NCBI GenBank assembly: GCA_041581335.1
Contig: JBFIDG010000039.1
Coordinates: 1 to 15,079 of the forward strand
Reading direction: 5' to 3'
Source of the DNA: JBFGSX01 sp041581335
Lineage (GTDB): Archaea; Thermoplasmatota; E2; JACPAO01; JAHFTW01
DNA length: 15,079 nt
The position numbers were made by a program, and so were the translations under genes. The notes under the pieces were generated by a model. It did not search any database. It was not told where the DNA came from and saw nothing but the letters and a program-made list of their open reading frames with translations. Shown one piece after another: positions 6,045-13,976 of this stretch (position 1 is the stretch's first letter; each line of letters opens with the position of its first letter).

Positions 6045-7299
6045 ACGGGTCGCCCATCATGGGTGTGTGCACCGTCGCGAAGTCGCTCAGGTCAGGGACC
6101 AGCAATTCGCGGTTGTCCCCGTGGAACAGCACGATGTCCTTGGCTCCGGTGGCACGGGCGAACTCGACCAGGTCGCTGTGTCCGGCATGGGCGCTGAAAT
6201 CGAAGGTGCGGACCTCGCAGGCGATCTTGTGGACCTTCTTGCCGGGGTCGCGGGGATCCATGTCCATGACGCCCTCATCGAGCAGGCGGCGCCCGTTGGT
6301 GCCCTTGACCTGGTAGCCGGCGACGGCGATGCCGTTCTTGGCATCGTTGCGGAGCTGGTTCAGGTAGTACAGCACCGGCCCGCCTTCCATCATGCCGCTC
6401 GTGGTGAGGATGACGTCGGCGTCGCGCAGAGCGACGCTGCGCCCGCGGTGGTTCCGGATGGTCTTCGTCTCGCCCATGGCACGCTCGTACTTGGTGGGGT
6501 CTGCGAGGAACTCCGGGTGCTGGGCGAAGATGCTGCTGACCGTGCGGGCCATGCCGTCCATCCAGACCTCGTAGCCGTGACCCTGCAGGACCATGGCGAG
6601 CTCCTGGGCCCGGCCGACGGCGAACACCGGGCTGATGACCTTGCCGCCGCGGCCGACGACGTCGTCCACGAAGTCAAGGTAGTCCTTCTCGACCTGTTCG
6701 CGGGGCGTGTGCTCGCGGCCGGCGTACGTGGTCTCCATGCACAGGATGTCACACTTGACCGGCTTCGCGGCGCCCACAAGGCGCTGCGGGCGGGTGTACA
6801 GGTCGCCCGTGAACACCATGGTGCCACTGCCACCCTGCACCTCCACCTGGGCGGCGCCGGGGATATGGCCGGCGCTGTGGAACTGGATCTTCAGGCCACC
6901 GACGTGACGGGGGTGCTGGAAGTCCATGAAGTCGTACATGTCATGGGTCGCTGCGATATCGGCGTCCGTGAAGGGCTCCGGGAAGCCCTCGCTGCGAGCG
7001 ATCTTCAGGGAGTCGTGGTGCATCAGGGTGCTGACCGCGGCCGTGACCGGGGTCGTCATGATGGTGGATTCGAAGCGGTTGGCGAGCCACGGGATCATGC
7101 CGCTGTGGTCCAGGTGCGCGTGGGTCAGGATGACCTGGTCCACGGGCGGGGCCTCTAGCGGGTATTCCGGGGGCTTGTCGGGGGCGATGCCGTAGTCGAA
7201 CAACAACTGGACGTCGTCCGTCTTCGCCAGGAATCCCAGACGCCCGATGTCCTCGGCGGCACCGAGGAAGCGGCAATCAAAGCTCACGCTCAGGTCCAC
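6031..7299 (-). CDS. Beta-CASP metallo-beta-lactamase ribonuclease, archaeal aCPSF2-like
   Basis: With the GTG at 7299 as start, this is a 422-residue RNA-processing nuclease carrying all expected metal ligands. HAHLDHSG (H60, H62, D64, H65) is motif 2, SAGHIPGA (H145) motif 3 and FTGDL (D166) motif 4. CMETTY (E189) is beta-CASP motif A, FSAHAGHSD (H371) motif B and VLFHGD (H393) motif C. There are no N-terminal KH domains, and the length and opening (LGAAEDIGRLGFLAK, then LLFDYG) fit aCPSF2-type or RNase J-like archaeal enzymes rather than aCPSF1. Family members cleave RNA endonucleolytically and/or degrade it from the 5' end, in the cytoplasm. A TTG at 7488 would extend the frame by 63 residues, but that stretch overlaps the preceding gene and is low-complexity, so it was not used. 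The gene follows the secreted-protein gene by 34 bases holding a hairpin. Confidence 0.92.
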   Translation of the reverse strand: MDLSVSFDCRFLGAAEDIGRLGFLAKTDDVQLLFDYGIAPDKPPEYPLEAPPVDQVILTHAHLDHSGMIPWLANRFESTIMTTPVTAAVSTLMHHDSLKIARSEGFPEPFTDADIAATHDMYDFMDFQHPRHVGGLKIQFHSAGHIPGAAQVEVQGGSGTMVFTGDLYTRPQRLVGAAKPVKCDILCMETTYAGREHTPREQVEKDYLDFVDDVVGRGGKVISPVFAVGRAQELAMVLQGHGYEVWMDGMARTVSSIFAQHPEFLADPTKYERAMGETKTIRNHRGRSVALRDADVILTTSGMMEGGPVLYYLNQLRNDAKNGIAVAGYQVKGTNGRRLLDEGVMDMDPRDPGKKVHKIACEVRTFDFSAHAGHSDLVEFARATGAKDIVLFHGDNRELLVPDLSDFATVHTPMMGDPFSLR

Positions 7300-7314
7300 G
7301 GTGCCATCGGTGAA

Positions 7315-7329
7315 AGACCCCTCGGGTCT
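7315..7329 (-). terminator. Hairpin between the secreted-protein gene and the nuclease gene
   Basis: On the minus strand AGACCC-GAG-GGGTCT forms a perfect 6-base-pair stem with a 3-base loop, followed by TTCACC. It lies wholly in the 34-base gap, 4 bases after the TGA of the secreted-protein gene. It may weaken read-through, act as a processing site, or protect the 3' end of the surface-operon message. The T-run after it is short. Confidence 0.4.
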
Positions 7330-7333
7330 GGGC

Positions 7334-8917
7334 TCAGGCCCTGCGGCGCAGCAGCCCGGCCGAGGCCAAGGCGCCCAGAAGAGCGACGAGGGGGAGGCCA
7401 GGGATGCCCTTGCCATCCTCATCCACGGCCGGTGGCTCGGGGACGGTGGTGACGACGGAGGCCGGGTTCCAGAACAGCTCGAAGCCATCGACGTCGAAGG
7501 CGTAGACGGTGCCCAGGCCGCGGTCCTTGAGCGTCAGCGGGTAGGTCTTCCCGTTGGCGTCGACCGCCACATCAGGCAAACCACTGGGGGAGGCACGGAT
7601 GTGGTAGAGGTCGTTGCGGAAGATGACGCGGGCCATGAACTGCTCCAGGGTCACCATCATGCTGTTGTCGGCGCTGTCGATCTCCTTGACCTGCGGCGTC
7701 AGTTCCAGTGTGAGGTTGCCCTTGTGCAGGCCGGAAGGCATGCGGAACGACAAGGTGTGCTTGGTCGTGCCCTCAGGGGCGACGGAGAAGCTTCCCAGGT
7801 CACGCCCCAAGAAGGTGACATTGACGGGGACCGAGATGATGCCGTCCACCTGGCGTGCTTCGACGGTGACCATCATGTCCTCGGTGGGGATCGCGCCGCC
7901 GTCGGTCTGCTTGACGGACACGAGCTCCACATCGACCTCGAGAGGCACGACATCGACGGCCTGCACGAAGCGCACGACGTTGCCGACGACGTCTTCGACG
8001 CGGACCTCGATCAACTGACTGCCGAGTTCGGTGGGGGTGATCAGCGGGGCGTACTCGCGGGTGCCGGCGGTGCCGGTGACCATGGAGACCTGTTCCCCGA
8101 GGCGGGCACTGACCGTGACGTTGGAATCATCAGTGACATTGACACCGATCTTGTTGGGGACACCCAGGAAGATGCGGGTCGGGATGTCGTGGGCCACATT
8201 GGGGTCGTTGGTGTCGGCGTAGACGAAGAACGAGAGTTCCGTGGTCTGCCCGATGCGGTCTTCGGCGAAGACCGTCAGCGTGTGGAGGCCTGTGGGGACG
8301 AAGTTGCTGGCGGCCAACGAGTACGGGCCGTTGCCCCAGGACAGCAACGAGCCGCCATCGATCTGGAACTGCATGTTCCGGATGAGGTTGCTCTCCAGGG
8401 TGACGCCGACGTTCTGGTTCTTGGCGACCGGGACGTAGCCGGCATCCAGGTCGACATTGAGCGCCCGGAGTCGGGGTTTGGCCACCGAGGGGGCCGTGAC
8501 GTCCAGATGGTAGGAACCGGTGGTGGGGACCACCGCCGTCGAGGAGCCGCTCTGGCCGGTGGCGACGACGGTCCAGTTGCCACGCACCAGGTCCTTGTGG
8601 TCTACGCTCAGGCTACCGGTCCATTCCTTCGCCTGGCCGGTGCCCTTCGAGCTCAGGCCGACGACCAAGGTCTCTTGCTTGGGGCACTTGCCGGCGGCGG
8701 AGCCCGGCGCGCACGTCAGGGTGACGAAGGCGGCTGCCGGACCGTTGCTGAACTTGCTGTCCGCGATGCTGAACTCAAGGACGGAACCGGCGTCCTGGAC
8801 CAGGTCCACGGAGCGGCCCCAGCCGTTGAAGTCCAGCGTGATGGCCGATTGTGCCTGGACCGGCATCGCGCTGCCGACGAGCAGGGCGACGACGAGGAGG
8901 CCGAAGAGCGTGCGCAT
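7334..8917 (-). CDS. Secreted Ig-like / CARDB protein with a PGF-CTERM-like sorting tail
   Basis: This 527-residue protein starts with a clear signal peptide: MR, a hydrophobic core LLVVALLVG and a likely cleavage after AQA at 22. The mature part is beta-rich. Residues near 200-240 look like an Ig-type fold (GLHTLTVFAEDRIGQTTEL), and residues about 322-424 resemble a CARDB adhesin module, ending in KEIDSADNSMMVTLE. The tail has three parts: acidic VDEDGKG, then IPGLPLVALLGALASAGLL, then RRRA. This matches the plan of archaeosortase substrates (PGF-CTERM type), although the motif here is PGLP, not PGF. At least five N-x-S/T sequons are present (NWT, NLT and three NVT). It starts 6 bases after the giant surface-protein gene, so they are almost certainly co-translated. 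No enzyme motif is seen; a surface structural or binding role is likely. Confidence 0.8.
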   Translation of the reverse strand: MRTLFGLLVVALLVGSAMPVQAQSAITLDFNGWGRSVDLVQDAGSVLEFSIADSKFSNGPAAAFVTLTCAPGSAAGKCPKQETLVVGLSSKGTGQAKEWTGSLSVDHKDLVRGNWTVVATGQSGSSTAVVPTTGSYHLDVTAPSVAKPRLRALNVDLDAGYVPVAKNQNVGVTLESNLIRNMQFQIDGGSLLSWGNGPYSLAASNFVPTGLHTLTVFAEDRIGQTTELSFFVYADTNDPNVAHDIPTRIFLGVPNKIGVNVTDDSNVTVSARLGEQVSMVTGTAGTREYAPLITPTELGSQLIEVRVEDVVGNVVRFVQAVDVVPLEVDVELVSVKQTDGGAIPTEDMMVTVEARQVDGIISVPVNVTFLGRDLGSFSVAPEGTTKHTLSFRMPSGLHKGNLTLELTPQVKEIDSADNSMMVTLEQFMARVIFRNDLYHIRASPSGLPDVAVDANGKTYPLTLKDRGLGTVYAFDVDGFELFWNPASVVTTVPEPPAVDEDGKGIPGLPLVALLGALASAGLLRRRA

Positions 8918-8923
8918 GATCGC

Positions 8924-11900
8924 CTACCTCCGGGTCACCGCGACAAGCACGATGAACAGGCCGACGACGAGCACGAACAGGACCGGGACATACCAGTACG
9001 TCTTGACCAGATCGCCGAAGTGGGCCGCCCGGTCGATCTCATGGCCCCCACTCTTGGTGACGGGGTCGTAGAAGGCATCCGGCCGGCCGTCCAGGTTGCT
9101 GTCGTAGGTCCAGTCTTCGATGCCGTCGCCGTTGACGTCTTGCAGGAAGATGCGGCGTTCGCGGCTTTCGCCGGCGCGGATGAAGTAGTCGGGCTTGCCG
9201 TCGCCGTCTTCGTCGACCACGGTGTCCAGTTTGCCGTCGCCGTCGACATCGACCTTCAGCGTCACGCTTGCGACGCGGCCGAGGGCGACCACGAGGACGC
9301 TCTCATCTGCGTCGGCCTGGCCGTTCTCGTTGCGGTCGACGATGTAGCTGACACGGCCGTTGGCGCCGTCGATGGCGATGAGGGGCGTCCACTTGCCGGT
9401 GACCACGTTGTACAGGCGGTCAAGGCGACCGTCGTTGTTGGTGTCCACGAAGTAGTCGATGACCGCGTCGGCGTCGACGTCCTTGGCGACGGAGAGGCGC
9501 TGGCTGAACTTGCCATCGGGGTCCCAGTAGATGTTCGGGAGCCCGTCGCCGGTGTCGTCAAGGAAGTGGTCGCGCTTGCCGTCCTTGTCGCCGTCGATGA
9601 ACGGCGTCGTCCTGTTGGCCGCCTCGAGGGCTGCCTTGCCGGCTGCGTTCAGGAAGCGGACCAGATCGGCACTGGTGGTCTGTCGACCGCCGGGCGCGGA
9701 AGAGTCGCGGAACACTTCGAAGCCGTCGGTGAGGTCCTTGTTAGCATCGATGGCGTATTCGTCGACGAGGTCACCGTCGATGTCGGCACGCTCGAAGCGC
9801 AGGACGTGGACGGTCAGTTGCTGTGTGACGTTGATGGCCGGGTTGAACAGGCTGCTTGCGACGAGCTTGATGCTGATATCGACGTCGGCGGGCACAGTGC
9901 GACCGAGGTCGACGGTGACGACCGCGTCCCGGACCTGTCCCTTCAGAAGGTCCACGGTGCCGGGCTGGACACGGGGTTGGACCTGGGTCTCATAGCCGGG
10001 GGTCTCGACCGTGGCGACGAGGCGGACCTTGTCAGGCAAGGTGCCGGCGTTGGTGACAGGCACGGTGAAGCTCACGGACTGCTCAGGGGCGCCGTCGAGG
10101 GTCGTGGCGGCCGGGGCGACCATGATCTCGCGGAAGCCCACCACGGCACTGACCTTGACCTGCTTGATGACCGAGGAGTCGGTCTGCGAGGTGGCCAGGA
10201 CATTGAACGTCACGTTGGACTTGGGCGCCGCGTTGGCCGGGGCGTTGACGTCGAAGGTGGTGCGGACGGTGTCGATCGGTCCGATCGACATCTGTTTGGC
10301 CTCGAAGGTGACGCTCCAGCCGGGCGGTAGCGCCGAGGTCGTGAGGCTCACGGTGTCGCGGTCTAGGCCGGTGTTGATGACGTCCATCTCCCAGCGCGTC
10401 GGGCCGCCCGGAGTGACGAACTGGACACCCGGACTGACGAGGGCCAGGTCGACGCCGGATTCGACGTCGACGCTCAGGACGAGGTCGGTGTAGGCCGTGG
10501 CACCGGACGGGCACTTGCCGCTGACGCGGAAGGCGGTGTTGCTGGTACCGAGGGTATCGGCAGGCGGCGTCATCTTGAACGTCACCTCACCCGTCTTGGT
10601 GGCCCCAGCGCCGGCAAGGGTCGTGTCCTTGCTGGTGGGGATGGCGACGCTCCAACCCGCAGGAAGGGAGTCCACGTCGGCGCTGATCGTCGCGGTGCAG
10701 GCGGTGCTGCTGGCGAACACGACGGTGATGTCGTTGGCCTGACCAGGTTTGGCCAGGAGGACGTTGTTGCCGTTCTTGCCGCTGATCTGTGCGCCGGTCG
10801 GGGTATCGACGACCTTGGCCGTGAGCGTCACGGATTTCTTCGCGCCGGTCGCCTTGGAGGTGACCTGGAGCGTGAAGGAGTGTTCGGAGTTCGTCGTCAC
10901 TCCGGTCGAGGGCGCCTCAACGAGCAGGAAGCCATTGTGGTCGGCGCCGCCGGGGATGCTGACCTCTTGCTGGCTGCCGACGGAGCCGGAGAAGCGGGGC
11001 TTCCAGGCGGAGGTGTCCGAGGTGGCTCCCGTGAGGGCCAGTGTGTAGCCGTCGTTGGCGGTGCCCACGTTGCGGATCTGGAACGGCAGCGCAGCGGTCT
11101 GGCCCTTGGCAGCCGTGGTGGGCTGGCCACGCAGGGATTCGAGTGCGAAGTCGTTCTGGCCGACCGTGCGCGTCCGGAATTCGCCGAAGTCCTTGATCTC
11201 GGACTGGTCAAGGCTCGTGATGATGATCGAGCTGGTCATCGTGCGGCCGAGCGCTTCATTGCTCGGGGGCTGCACGGTCAGTTCGAAGCGGAGCTGGTCC
11301 CCGACGCCGACATTGTTGCAGCGGATGACGCGGCCACCGGAGGTCGGGGCCTGGCAGGCGGCACCGGGGTTGCCGGGGCCGTCATGGATCACGCTGTTGG
11401 CGGACTTGAACGCCAAGGTGTGCGTCCATCCCTGGATCGTCGCTGGCGGAAGCTCGATGGTGTAGGAGTCGAGTTCAGTGCCGTCGTTGATGACGGCGAA
11501 CTGGAACTTGGCGGCGTTGAAGCCGGTGCCCTGGCGCACGGCGCCGAGCTCCGACTTCTGCGTGGTGCCGTCACCGAGGCGGGCGCTCTCGAAGGTCGGC
11601 AGGTGGGTCTTCGTGGTGGCTCCGATGATCGATGCGCCCATGGAGATGGACGTGGAGAAGTCCGTGTCCTCCCTGCTCTTGAAGCTCAGCGAGACATGCT
11701 GCGTGGCGGCCCGGGCGCAGCCAGCTGGCTGACCGGTGTTCCACTGCATGACCACATAGGTGTCGCGCTGTTCGTTACCCTGCAACGTCATCGACGTCGT
11801 GACCGCCTTGGCCAGGGCAGGGAACTGCGTCCCGTCCCAGAGACTCAGGGACCAGCCGCGGTGGGTGGCCGTGCAGGGATCGGTGCCGCTGATCGTGTCG

Positions 11901-13915
11901 GCGCTGCCGTCGGCCTTGAGCCAGGCGCTCTTGACGTCGAAGGTCTGCTGGACCGCGGTCGGGTTGGTCACCGAGACGCGGAAGATGACGGATTGGTCGT
12001 TGTCGGTGTCAGCCGGGTTGGTGGCGCCAGTGTCATCACGGACGGTGCGGACCTCGTCGCGGACGGCCAGGTCAAGGCCGGCCTGGAAGATGACGCTGAT
12101 CGGGATCTCGAGCTTGGCAGCGTCGGGGACGCCGCCGCCAAGGAGCCTGGCCTGGATCTTCAGGACGTGGCTCTCACCGGGTGCGGCGTTCTTGCCGATG
12201 TTGACGCGCAGGCTGAAATCCTCCACGCTGGCGGCGTCGATGGTGCGGCTGGCGGGCGTCGCGTCGCCGCGCCATCCTTGGGCTGCGGGGACGTAGCTGG
12301 TCTCGATGACGTAGGTGCCGACGCTGCTGCCGGTGTTGCGGAGTTTGAAGCCGGACAGGTCGAGTTGGTCGCCGGCGAACACCTGTAGAGGCGTCGTCGG
12401 GCCGGTCATGACGGCGCCGGTGGAGACGAGGGTCACGAGGGTGACGCTCAGCTGTTGGCTGATCGGGGAGACTTCGCCGGGGAACGAGCTGACGGCCGTG
12501 GCGGTGAGGCGGACCGCGGCGCCCGGCACACCTTGGGTGGGCGGCGTGACGCGCACGAGGACCTCGGCCTTGGAACCGGGCTCCACAGTGACCTGACCGT
12601 TGAGGACGTTGACCTTCCAGGTCGCGTCGTCGGAACTGACACTGACAGTGATGGTGTCGCGCTCGGTGCCGGTGTTGGTGACGAGCAGGCGGTACGTGGT
12701 GGGTTCACCGACGTTGACGTTGCGGTCTGCGACACCGACGGGGGCGAAGGTGAAGCCCTTGCCACCGATGGCGAGCGTGTTGCTGGAGACGAAGCCGAGC
12801 GCCGAGAACAGCTCGAACGCGAAGAGGCCGGGTTGGGCCCCTGCTTCGCTCGTGTAGGCACCGTTCTGGAAGCTGTTGTCGTAGGTGACGGAGTAGCGGC
12901 GTGCCTCGACGGAGTCACCAAGGGGCGGCAGGTCCGGCGGGCTGCGGTCGATGGTGGCGCCGATGGTCTGCAGTTGGGCGGTGTTGACGTTGCGGATGCG
13001 CAGGTCGAGCCTGCCCGAGGCGAACATCTCATCGATGAGGTTGGCCTTGGGGTCCGGGCCGCCGCAGGCAGTGGTGGTGGCGTTCCCTTCGTCGCCGTTC
13101 AGGCAGGGCCAGGCACTGGTGTAGGCGACGTGGAGTTCGAAGCCGCGCTGGGCTGGCAGGACCTTGGAGGCGTGCGGCAGGCTGCGGATGAAAGCGCCTG
13201 GCACGGTGGGCGTGGATTTGGACGCGGTCCACATGTTGACGGCGGCGCTGTCCGACCAGACGACGACGCGGGATGCGGCGCGGGCGAACTGGAGGTTGCA
13301 GGTGAGCGCGTCGTCACCGGGGGCGATCTTGACGCTCAGGGCGGTGCCGGCGGGCATCTTGAGGCCGGCGGGGAACTCGAAGGTGTGCGCGTAGGTCGCG
13401 GCGGAACTGGGTCCGCCACCGGTGGCCGCGACACTGGCGGAAGCCGACTGCACACCGGCGGTCTGGGCGTTGAAGTCCATGCCGGTGATGGTGATGGTGA
13501 AGGCAGGGTTGAGCGGGCCTCCGAGCGCTGTGGTGCAGGCAGCGGCGAAGGTGACGTCGATGCGCGGTAGGCTCACTTCAGAGCGGACGGCTTGATCGGC
13601 AGGCATGGCGAAGGTGGCACCGGCGCTGCTGATGCGCGCCGTCTGACTCGTCCCGGGGAGGGCGTACGTCAGCGCTGCGTTTGCGACGCCGCCCGTCTCG
13701 ACATCGTTGGTCTTGGCGGGGACACCCGCCATGTAGAAGCGCACAGGCTCGATGAGTTTCTGCCAGGTCCCGTGGGGGGCACCCGCCGCGAAGACGTCGG
13801 TCGCGGCCGTGACGTTCGCCGTCTGCGCAGGGGTCTGACCTGCGACTTCCCCGAGGGGGGCGATGAGCAGCGCTAGCAGCGCGAGCATTCCCATTGTGAC
13901 TTGACCAAGTTTCAT
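8924..13915 (-). CDS. Giant surface protein: NEW3/CARDB-type Ig modules, calcium-loop repeats and a C-terminal membrane anchor
   Basis: This 1663-residue protein has a signal peptide (MKLGQVTMGMLALLALLIAP, cleavage near residue 27). Residues about 28-395 are an unrecognised beta-rich region. About eight Ig-like modules of the NEW3/CARDB kind follow, starting roughly at residues 400, 506, 609, 767, 917, 1047, 1152 and 1259. Several carry the hallmark V-x-N-x-G-x-x-x-D-x-(Y/V) strand, for example VTNTGTERDTITV, VINTGLDRDTVSL and VTNAGTLPDKVRL. Residues 1378-1623 hold six Asp-rich calcium-loop-like repeats. The chain ends with the membrane helix TYWYVPVLFVLVVGLFIVLV and TRR, leaving the bulk outside the cell. 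No catalytic domain is visible; an adhesin or S-layer-associated stalk is the natural reading, by inference. ATG 13915 was preferred to GTG 13924 because AGGTG lies 6 bases before it. Confidence 0.88.
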   Translation of the reverse strand: MKLGQVTMGMLALLALLIAPLGEVAGQTPAQTANVTAATDVFAAGAPHGTWQKLIEPVRFYMAGVPAKTNDVETGGVANAALTYALPGTSQTARISSAGATFAMPADQAVRSEVSLPRIDVTFAAACTTALGGPLNPAFTITITGMDFNAQTAGVQSASASVAATGGGPSSAATYAHTFEFPAGLKMPAGTALSVKIAPGDDALTCNLQFARAASRVVVWSDSAAVNMWTASKSTPTVPGAFIRSLPHASKVLPAQRGFELHVAYTSAWPCLNGDEGNATTTACGGPDPKANLIDEMFASGRLDLRIRNVNTAQLQTIGATIDRSPPDLPPLGDSVEARRYSVTYDNSFQNGAYTSEAGAQPGLFAFELFSALGFVSSNTLAIGGKGFTFAPVGVADRNVNVGEPTTYRLLVTNTGTERDTITVSVSSDDATWKVNVLNGQVTVEPGSKAEVLVRVTPPTQGVPGAAVRLTATAVSSFPGEVSPISQQLSVTLVTLVSTGAVMTGPTTPLQVFAGDQLDLSGFKLRNTGSSVGTYVIETSYVPAAQGWRGDATPASRTIDAASVEDFSLRVNIGKNAAPGESHVLKIQARLLGGGVPDAAKLEIPISVIFQAGLDLAVRDEVRTVRDDTGATNPADTDNDQSVIFRVSVTNPTAVQQTFDVKSAWLKADGSADTISGTDPCTATHRGWSLSLWDGTQFPALAKAVTTSMTLQGNEQRDTYVVMQWNTGQPAGCARAATQHVSLSFKSREDTDFSTSISMGASIIGATTKTHLPTFESARLGDGTTQKSELGAVRQGTGFNAAKFQFAVINDGTELDSYTIELPPATIQGWTHTLAFKSANSVIHDGPGNPGAACQAPTSGGRVIRCNNVGVGDQLRFELTVQPPSNEALGRTMTSSIIITSLDQSEIKDFGEFRTRTVGQNDFALESLRGQPTTAAKGQTAALPFQIRNVGTANDGYTLALTGATSDTSAWKPRFSGSVGSQQEVSIPGGADHNGFLLVEAPSTGVTTNSEHSFTLQVTSKATGAKKSVTLTAKVVDTPTGAQISGKNGNNVLLAKPGQANDITVVFASSTACTATISADVDSLPAGWSVAIPTSKDTTLAGAGATKTGEVTFKMTPPADTLGTSNTAFRVSGKCPSGATAYTDLVLSVDVESGVDLALVSPGVQFVTPGGPTRWEMDVINTGLDRDTVSLTTSALPPGWSVTFEAKQMSIGPIDTVRTTFDVNAPANAAPKSNVTFNVLATSQTDSSVIKQVKVSAVVGFREIMVAPAATTLDGAPEQSVSFTVPVTNAGTLPDKVRLVATVETPGYETQVQPRVQPGTVDLLKGQVRDAVVTVDLGRTVPADVDISIKLVASSLFNPAINVTQQLTVHVLRFERADIDGDLVDEYAIDANKDLTDGFEVFRDSSAPGGRQTTSADLVRFLNAAGKAALEAANRTTPFIDGDKDGKRDHFLDDTGDGLPNIYWDPDGKFSQRLSVAKDVDADAVIDYFVDTNNDGRLDRLYNVVTGKWTPLIAIDGANGRVSYIVDRNENGQADADESVLVVALGRVASVTLKVDVDGDGKLDTVVDEDGDGKPDYFIRAGESRERRIFLQDVNGDGIEDWTYDSNLDGRPDAFYDPVTKSGGHEIDRAAHFGDLVKTYWYVPVLFVLVVGLFIVLVAVTRR
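8926..8931 (-). promoter_or_regulatory. Shine-Dalgarno GGAGGT inside the end of the giant gene
   Basis: GGAGGT on the minus strand is formed by the last Arg codons and the TAG stop of the giant gene, and lies 8 bases before the ATG at 8917. It fixes the start of the 527-residue protein and argues for coupled translation of the two surface proteins. Confidence 0.75.
9045..9784 (-). repeat. Six tandem calcium-loop-like repeats within the giant surface protein
   Basis: Residues 1378-1623 contain six units of the form D-x-D-x-D-G-x-x-D-x-x-x-D-x-x-x-D-G-x-x-D. Examples are DVDGDGKLDTVVDEDGDG, DVNGDGIEDWTYDSNLDG and DVDADAVIDYFVDTNNDG. Successive units are 37-40 residues apart, except the first, which has a longer insert. 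Each has two Asp-rich loops joined by a short hydrophobic strand, and is followed by an aromatic hairpin (YF, LYN, FYD) and often TGKW- or TKSG-like turns. They resemble EF-hand-like or thrombospondin type 3-like calcium loops. Unit 4 is the most degenerate. The array sits just outside the membrane anchor. Confidence 0.7.
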
Positions 13916-13921
13916 CCGATG

Positions 13922-13926
13922 CACCT
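13922..13926 (-). promoter_or_regulatory. Shine-Dalgarno AGGTG deciding the start of the giant gene
   Basis: AGGTG on the minus strand ends 6 bases before the ATG at 13915. The alternative GTG at 13924 lies inside this site. The presence of a ribosome binding site shows the message has a leader, unlike the leaderless-looking genes to the left. Confidence 0.5.
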
Positions 13927-13940
13927 ACTCCCGGGGGAGT
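13927..13940. promoter_or_regulatory. Perfect inverted repeat in the leader of the giant gene
   Basis: ACTCCC at 13927-13932 and GGGAGT at 13935-13940 are perfect complements separated by GG. The element lies next to the ribosome binding site of the giant gene. It could be a regulator site or a short RNA structure, but a 2-base loop makes a hairpin unlikely. Confidence 0.25.
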
Positions 13941-13961
13941 CTTGACGCTCCCGTTCATTTC

Positions 13962-13976
13962 AGGGTCAAAAACCCT
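13962..13976 (-). promoter_or_regulatory. T-rich stem-loop / candidate promoter or terminator element
   Basis: The minus strand reads AGGGT-TTTTG-ACCCT, a 5-base-pair stem with a T-rich loop, preceded by CCGAA. The TTTTTGA could be the TATA box of the giant gene, with a start about 25 bases downstream near 13945. Equally, the T-run could end transcription of the phosphopantoate ligase gene. The sequence cannot decide between these. Confidence 0.3.

Noticed and set aside
5986..7158. Plus-strand 390-codon frame opposite the nuclease
   Set aside because: The opposite strand encodes every metal ligand of a beta-CASP nuclease; this frame is His/Val/Asp-rich antisense.
7300..7488. 63-residue N-terminal extension of the nuclease from TTG at 7488
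   Set aside because: It would overlap the end of the secreted-protein gene by more than 150 bases and is low-complexity (Ser, Pro, Arg). The family's first strand begins right after the GTG at 7299.
7247..10330. A 1027-codon open frame on the plus strand
   Set aside because: It lies opposite the two secreted-protein genes and part of the nuclease gene, all with clear signal peptides or catalytic motifs. Its translation is Asp, Val, Gly, Ala and His-rich without domain motifs, as expected for an antisense frame in GC-rich codon usage.
10880..12388. A 502-codon plus-strand frame, and another at 12455-13570
   Set aside because: Both are antisense shadows of the giant surface-protein gene, with biased Gly/Ala/Val/Asp/Arg composition and no recognisable features.
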